Source of the DNA: Anaerolineaceae bacterium
Lineage (GTDB): Bacteria; Chloroflexota; Anaerolineae; Anaerolineales; Anaerolineaceae
Reading direction: 5' to 3'
NCBI GenBank assembly: GCA_014860845.1
Contig: JACZIY010000281.1
Span: 1 to 8,146 of the forward strand
Length of the DNA: 8,146 bases
Numbering within the stretch: the first letter of the stretch is position 1; each line of letters opens with the position of its first letter. The position numbers and the translations under genes are program-made. This document shows, piece after piece, positions 7,073 to 8,146 of the stretch. The notes beneath the pieces are model-generated. The model did not search any database. It was not told where the DNA came from and was given only the letters and a program-made list of their open reading frames with translations.

Positions 7073-7083
7073 CAACCATAATC

Positions 7084-8146
7084 ATGAAAACAGCTATCTT
7101 ACAACTTGATGCATTTGATAATGTAATTTCCATCAGAGATAAAATTGCCTGGAGTAAAACTCAAAGGATATTATTGGTTTGGCCGAATAAGGGAAAAATA
7201 AAATTAAATTCTATCGATATCATTCTTATATTAAGGTCTGCTGAGAGTTTAGGTGCCCAAATTTCGGTCGTGACTGATGAACCTGTGATCATTAATCAAT
7301 TAAAGGAACTGGGAGTATCCATATTTTCGAGTATTCCAGAAGCCCAGAAAAAACCCTGGAGAAAACCAAGAATAAGAGATCGATCTATTCTGACGAAAAA
7401 TTCTGATGGAAGTAGGAATCAATTAGATTTTGATAAAAAAATTCAAATCAAAAATTTTGAATTATCTATTCAAATGCGGTGGATCGTATTTTCTATAGGA
7501 GTGATAGCTACAATCCTTACCATTTTTATTTTCATTCCATCTGCGCAGATAACCCTTTCACCCATGCTTGAAGAACAGTCGATGCAAATGAATTTTCGAT
7601 CTGATCCCACTATTAAAGAAATCAACATGACTGGTGCAATTCCTTACAACATTGTTGAAATTGAAATAGAAGGTCAATTGGAAGAGGAAAGCACTGGAAT
7701 CATCCGTATTCCTGATAAAAAAGCATCAGGCGCGGTGACATTCAGAAATATATCGGATCAAGAAATATTTATTCCTGAAGGAACAATCGTACGAACGAGT
7801 GGTGATCCACTCATCCGATTTGAAACGACAAAGGAAGCGACTTTAAAACCAGGGGTTGAGTCACAAATTGATGTACCCATACTCTGTATGTCAGGTGGGA
7901 CGATCGGCAATGTTTCAGGTGGTAGTATTACATCCATTGAAAATGATTTGGGTGGAAATATTGTCGTGATGAATAATGGTTCAACGTATGGAGGTGTGGA
8001 TATTAAAACATTCTCACCAACAGAAAATGATTATGAAAAATTAAAAACCGAATTAATCGAATTGTTAAAATTGAATGCAATCGAGGAAATTAAAGATACA
8101 TATCCCAACGCAATATTAATTCCAGAAAAAACTATTAAGATTGAGG
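7084..8146 (+). CDS. Membrane-anchored protein with baseplate J/gp47-like outer region (cut by the right edge)
   Basis: The frame is open to the window end: 354 residues are seen, with no stop. Residues 1-90 look like a small alpha/beta domain with hydrophobic strands at RILLVW (28-33) and AQISVVT (58-64). A basic stretch follows (89-100, many K and R), a variable linker, then one membrane helix at about 133-153. The basic side should face the cytoplasm, leaving the C-terminal part outside. From about 205 the sequence follows the pattern of proteins annotated as baseplate J/gp47 family: GAVTFRN (216-222), IPEGTIVRTSGD (230-241), RFETT (245-249), GTIGNVSGG (272-280) and YGGVD (302-306). In phages that domain builds the tail baseplate wedge, but no other tail gene is near, and the membrane anchor argues for a cell-envelope role. 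The function is unknown. The ATG at 7084 is chosen because the N-terminus fits, despite the lack of a ribosome site. Confidence 0.75.
   Translation, partial: MKTAILQLDAFDNVISIRDKIAWSKTQRILLVWPNKGKIKLNSIDIILILRSAESLGAQISVVTDEPVIINQLKELGVSIFSSIPEAQKKPWRKPRIRDRSILTKNSDGSRNQLDFDKKIQIKNFELSIQMRWIVFSIGVIATILTIFIFIPSAQITLSPMLEEQSMQMNFRSDPTIKEINMTGAIPYNIVEIEIEGQLEEESTGIIRIPDKKASGAVTFRNISDQEIFIPEGTIVRTSGDPLIRFETTKEATLKPGVESQIDVPILCMSGGTIGNVSGGSITSIENDLGGNIVVMNNGSTYGGVDIKTFSPTENDYEKLKTELIELLKLNAIEEIKDTYPNAILIPEKTIKIE

Noticed and set aside
7084..8146. Prophage or tailocin remnant based on the baseplate J-like region
   Set aside because: There are no other phage structural, integrase or lysis genes in the window, and the protein has its own membrane anchor and cytosolic domain.

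Overview
The window is AT-rich bacterial DNA holding seven protein genes (two of them cut by the window edges), no RNA gene, no CRISPR array and no insertion sequence. The gene set suggests an Anaerolineae-type member of the Chloroflexota. The hints are a membrane-anchored protein with a baseplate J-like outer region, a lipoprotein with a Thr/Pro-rich linker, and an unusual set of recombination-type helicase and nuclease genes. This taxonomic call rests on gene content as I remember it, not on a marker gene, and is only moderately sure.

Left half (1-4604, all minus strand): a tightly overlapping trio, read right to left. First comes a 700-residue UvrD/AddB-like protein that keeps Walker A but has degenerate versions of the other helicase motifs. 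Next is a 749-residue UvrD/Rep-type helicase with every motif intact. Last is the start of a RecB-like PD-(D/E)XK nuclease that runs off the left edge. Together they look like a three-polypeptide counterpart of AddAB/RecBCD: one motor, one dead-helicase scaffold and one free-standing nuclease. A 101-bp gap at 4605-4705 probably carries the promoter.

Middle (4706-6936, minus strand): a lipoprotein, a DEDDh 3'-5' exonuclease of the DnaQ fold, and an MsrQ-type haem membrane protein. The first two are 15 bp apart and probably co-transcribed. MsrQ follows after 107 bp. No MsrP partner is visible. The functions are mixed, so shared orientation does not imply a shared pathway.

Right end (6937-8146): a 147-bp divergent intergenic region with promoter-like and dyad sequences, then a plus-strand gene cut by the right edge. 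That gene encodes a protein with a cytosolic N-terminal domain, one membrane helix and a baseplate J/gp47-like outer region.

The item most worth following is the helicase / degenerate helicase / nuclease trio, which may be an under-described double-strand-break resection machine or, less likely, a defence system.
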